64,000 nt of DNA from Bacteroidales bacterium (GTDB lineage: Bacteria; Bacteroidota; Bacteroidia; Bacteroidales; UBA932), in the NCBI GenBank assembly GCA_017443025.1, contig JAFSPG010000015.1, positions 1 to 64,000 of the forward strand, read 5' to 3'. Each line of letters begins with the position of its first letter. Position 1 is the stretch's first letter. The notes below the pieces were generated by a model. It did not search any database. It saw only the letters and a program-made list of their open reading frames with translations, and was not told where the DNA came from. A program made the translations under genes and the position numbers. This document shows positions 61,184-64,000 of this stretch, piece by piece.

Positions 61184-64000
61184 TTAATCTTCCTCCTCAA
61201 TCATAACCACTATCTTCGGCTCGTCAGCGACGGCAGGAAGCTTTTGCGAAGCCTTCTTGAATGCAAAGGGGAAGAGGCTCCGGAACAGTTCCCTGAAGGT
61301 GTCGAATTCGCGCTGGTAGGCTATACCTATACCGCTGCGCTGCAGGTTGTCGAGGTAGTTGGTGTATTGGTCGGCCGAGTGCAGGAATACTGAGCCGCGG
61401 AGAGTTCCTGCGCGGTCGATCTTTATTTCTATGTCGATATCGCCCACAACTTCCTGGCTGGATGTGGTGCCGTATTGCCTGTTGCCTATGCTGCCGTTCA
61501 CAATCAGGCGGTTGTTGAACAGCTGCGTAGATACGGCCACGTCGAATATGTCCGCTCCTCCCGAATTCTGCTGGTAATCGAGACCGAGGTCTATCGGGAT
61601 GTTTAGTTTCTGCAGAATGTTCGACAGCTGGCTGGCCATCATTTCGGAAACGGTGGAGCCGAGCATTGAGGAGTTGTTCACGATGCTCGACTGCTCGTCG
61701 GGCAGGAAGCCTCCGGAAATCAGCAGCGACAGGAATTGCTTCTGCAACTTGTCTTCCGTGTTGATGGCACTCTCCACGCGTCCGCGTGTGGTAGGATCGA
61801 TATCCGGGACGTTGATTGAGAAGGTCATCCGTGGATTCTTCAGACGTCCGGTCATGTTGATTCCACACTCCACGATACGGCGTGATGTGATGGCGGTAGT
61901 ATCCGCCAGGAGCGTAGCCAGGGATGTCTTTGTCTTATAAACGGCATTGATATCCAGTTCGGTTTCCATAATGTCGCCGTTGAACTGGACCTTGCTGCCG
62001 GTCTGGATGGTGAAATCACGCTTGGCGATACCCAGAGCTACGAAATGGTAGGTTCCGTCGGTTATTCCATAGCCTCCGCTCATGGTGAAGGCACCGTCAA
62101 TAGGATTGATGTTCAGCTCGATATTTCCGTTTCCGCGGCCGGAGATGATATTGCCTTCGTCCTTGTCGATTTCTATGACGGCTTCAATTCCGGGATGGGC
62201 GCTTATGTTGAGACGGGTGCCGAAGCGGCTTTCCTTCTTTTCCTTACGCTGCAGGGAGGAAACGAGAATCTCGTAAGGGTCCACGTGGTCGACGGATACC
62301 GCTTCCTTGAAGGTCAGCAGGTCTTTCCTGCCTGAGCCACCCGAAGAGTTCAGGGGGACGAAGAGCTGGCCGTCGCCGAAGGTTGTGGCATTGACATCAA
62401 GTTGCAGGGCTGAGAACGGCCCGGTGAGTTTTACATTACCTCCGGCTTTTATGTGGCCGTAGAATGGCCCTGGCGTGCCTTCCTCGAGGTTGACTGCTTC
62501 CATCTTCTCGAAGGTCATCCCGAGGTCCATATAGAAATCCTTGAGATGGTTCCAGCGTATGCCACCGTTCAGGTTGCCCTTCGCTCCGTTCCGGTCGCTT
62601 ACGGAAACTTCGTCGAAGAAGGCACCGTAGGTTGTCAGGTTCACCCTGCCGTCAACCTTGTAAGGAACGTTGGTGTAATCGATACGAAGCACTCCGTCTT
62701 GGATGGCCAGTTCCTTCGAAGATAAGGTTAGGTTATCAATGGTGCCTCCGAGCAGTACCTCGCCTGAAAGTTTTCCCTCCATTTCGCTGAATACGGAGGT
62801 AAGCAGAGGGGCGGCATATGAGATATCCAGGCCGTCAAAGCGCGCATTTCCGGATACCTTTTTGCCCGAAGGGACATAAGAGCCGCTGAAGTCGATATTT
62901 CTTAATCCGCCGAGGTCGTTGCGACAGAGCGCCCTGTATCCCTTCAGTTCGCCATCCCAGCGGGATAAAACCTTAAGTTGCCCGAGAGGGGAGTCGGCTA
63001 TATAGGCGTCGCTGACAGTAAGGTCTGCGAGCAGAGGGGGAAGTCCTTCGCTTGGGGGCGAAGGTATGATGACGGCTCCGTTGGCTATACCTTTGATATT
63101 CAGCCCCTTCGGCACGAAGTCGTTGGTTGCCGAAAGGTCGAAGTTCTCCATTGTTATGCGGAGGGTGTCGGTATCGGCCTTGGCCCATCCTCCGGAAATG
63201 CCTATTCGCTGCTGCTCGTTTTCGATGAGCAGCGAGCCTGTCTTGACGCGTCCCGAGCGTATCTCTATGGGAGAAGAGCCTATTCTCCAGGTTTCACCGG
63301 AGATGCTTACGCTGGAAGGCAGTATGCCGGCCGAGAAGAGAAGTTCCTTGTTCGCATCCCGGCTGAGCGTGCCCCGGATGAACAGTTCGCCCCTGCCGGC
63401 CGGCTCAGTTTCGTTGTCAAAGGAGAAGCCGAGGCCGAGGCTGTTGTCTTTGGCGTAAAGCAGGATACGGTTGCCCAGCATGCGGATAGGCTGAATCTTA
63501 ATCTCTTCAGAGTCGAGTTCGCCGCCGAGGAATCCATCTGCATTGCCGAAGGTTAAATCCGCCTCCTTGATATATTTGTTTCCGAGGGCAAGACGCTGGG
63601 ATTTGAGACGTCCGCTGATGATGCCTTCTCCGTTGACGCTGACATTCAGCGTAGTGCCGCTGGCCAGGTACAGCCCCGGTGCCACGAAGGAGAGAAGGTC
63701 CTGGGAATCGAAGGTCTTCAGGGTGACGTCGTAGGTGTTGCCGCTCCATCTGGCCGGAGTGCCGGGATAGAGCGCCGGGAGTTCGCGGCCCGCCGAAAGG
63801 GCGGCAATGTCCGAAACGAAGGTGTTGCAGAAAGCCGAACCACTGTAACTGAGATTCGCGAATTGCGACGAGATGTTGATGCGGTTGACGTTGTCCTTGT
63901 TGTACGAGTCTATGAAGATGGAACCGAGGTCCCGTTTCCCCTGTGCGTCGGTGAGCTTTATGTCGGAGATTTTTATGCTGCCGAGGATGTCTCCTCCCCG
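61184..64000 (-). CDS. tamB: TamB-like translocation/assembly module protein (partial, C-terminal part)
   Basis: The open frame runs to the window edge, giving 938 residues of a large envelope protein; the N-terminus with its membrane anchor is missing. The long repetitive beta-strand pattern and the C-terminal DUF490/TamB domain are visible (about the last 400 residues): LDINAVYKTKTSLATLL, MTGRLKNPRMTFSINVPDIDP, SLLISGGFLPDEQ, LGLDYQQN and the final NLQRSGIGIAYQREFDTF. TamB-like proteins bridge the periplasm and aid outer-membrane lipid transport or protein assembly. It is first of the tamB / methyltransferase / mtaB / MBL gene run on the minus strand. Confidence 0.92.
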   Translation of the reverse strand, partial: RGGDILGSIKISDIKLTDAQGKRDLGSIFIDSYNKDNVNRINISSQFANLSYSGSAFCNTFVSDIAALSAGRELPALYPGTPARWSGNTYDVTLKTFDSQDLLSFVAPGLYLASGTTLNVSVNGEGIISGRLKSQRLALGNKYIKEADLTFGNADGFLGGELDSEEIKIQPIRMLGNRILLYAKDNSLGLGFSFDNETEPAGRGELFIRGTLSRDANKELLFSAGILPSSVSISGETWRIGSSPIEIRSGRVKTGSLLIENEQQRIGISGGWAKADTDTLRITMENFDLSATNDFVPKGLNIKGIANGAVIIPSPPSEGLPPLLADLTVSDAYIADSPLGQLKVLSRWDGELKGYRALCRNDLGGLRNIDFSGSYVPSGKKVSGNARFDGLDISYAAPLLTSVFSEMEGKLSGEVLLGGTIDNLTLSSKELAIQDGVLRIDYTNVPYKVDGRVNLTTYGAFFDEVSVSDRNGAKGNLNGGIRWNHLKDFYMDLGMTFEKMEAVNLEEGTPGPFYGHIKAGGNVKLTGPFSALQLDVNATTFGDGQLFVPLNSSGGSGRKDLLTFKEAVSVDHVDPYEILVSSLQRKEKKESRFGTRLNISAHPGIEAVIEIDKDEGNIISGRGNGNIELNINPIDGAFTMSGGYGITDGTYHFVALGIAKRDFTIQTGSKVQFNGDIMETELDINAVYKTKTSLATLLADTTAITSRRIVECGINMTGRLKNPRMTFSINVPDIDPTTRGRVESAINTEDKLQKQFLSLLISGGFLPDEQSSIVNNSSMLGSTVSEMMASQLSNILQKLNIPIDLGLDYQQNSGGADIFDVAVSTQLFNNRLIVNGSIGNRQYGTTSSQEVVGDIDIEIKIDRAGTLRGSVFLHSADQYTNYLDNLQRSGIGIAYQREFDTFRELFRSLFPFAFKKASQKLPAVADEPKIVVMIEEED

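Overview
The window looks like a chromosomal segment of a moderately GC-rich Bacteroidota, most likely an anaerobic gut- or rumen-type Bacteroidales. The evidence is Bacteroidota-type promoters (TTTG, 19-21 bases, TAnnTTTG) upstream of many genes, lineage-typical proteins (DUF4290, DUF4923, DUF1573, DUF4922 and FISUMP-type lipoproteins, the FtsK-LolA pair, a Bacteroidota-style AddAB-like pair), a clostridial-type pyruvate:ferredoxin oxidoreductase with a small 2[4Fe-4S] ferredoxin, and many predicted lipoproteins. The genus cannot be fixed from this sequence. No phage, plasmid, CRISPR array or complete insertion sequence was seen.

Layout. 1-3662: start of an unknown minus-strand gene, an exported endonuclease/exonuclease/phosphatase lipoprotein and a GH28-esterase fusion for pectin-like glycans. 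3715-10651: phosphohexomutase, then a tight NUDIX / HIT-SpoIID fusion / AmpG-like permease / NamZ muramidase operon that suggests peptidoglycan turnover and muropeptide salvage. 10762-16841: ferredoxin, divergent from a DUF1573 / GH78 rhamnosidase / DUF4923 / FISUMP run. 17030-24183 (minus): acyl-CoA synthetase, acyltransferase, ParE and an M16 protease; then LysR and TPR genes on the plus strand. 26175-30616 (minus): PFOR and FabD. 30760-33474: two tandem sodium:amino-acid symporters, then tRNA-Arg(CCG). 33634-34936 (minus): ECF sigma factor, small membrane protein and Spy-like periplasmic protein. 35179-42267 (minus): FNT-like channel, S9 peptidase, RecG, RmuC and DUF486. 42422-56010 (plus): PolA, ECF sigma, RsmG, AddB-like, AddA-like, DUF4290, FtsK and LolA. 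55994-64000: ApbE, a FISUMP lipoprotein, MBL hydrolase, MtaB, a tetrapyrrole-methylase-type methyltransferase and the C-terminal part of TamB.

The protein-coding genes are largely recognisable; the least explained material lies between and inside them. A family of roughly 90-base double-hairpin repeats occurs four times, each time just 3' of a gene, and the two hairpins of a unit differ by a swapped base pair. A second double-hairpin family abuts one copy. Palindromic or dispersed repeats are carried in frame inside NamZ and MtaB. A cloverleaf-like RNA candidate with a possible pseudoknot lies at 57020-57126, and another structured palindrome at 35032-35134. Protein-level oddities are the HIT-SpoIID and GH28-esterase fusions and a DNA polymerase I whose proofreading domain looks dead.
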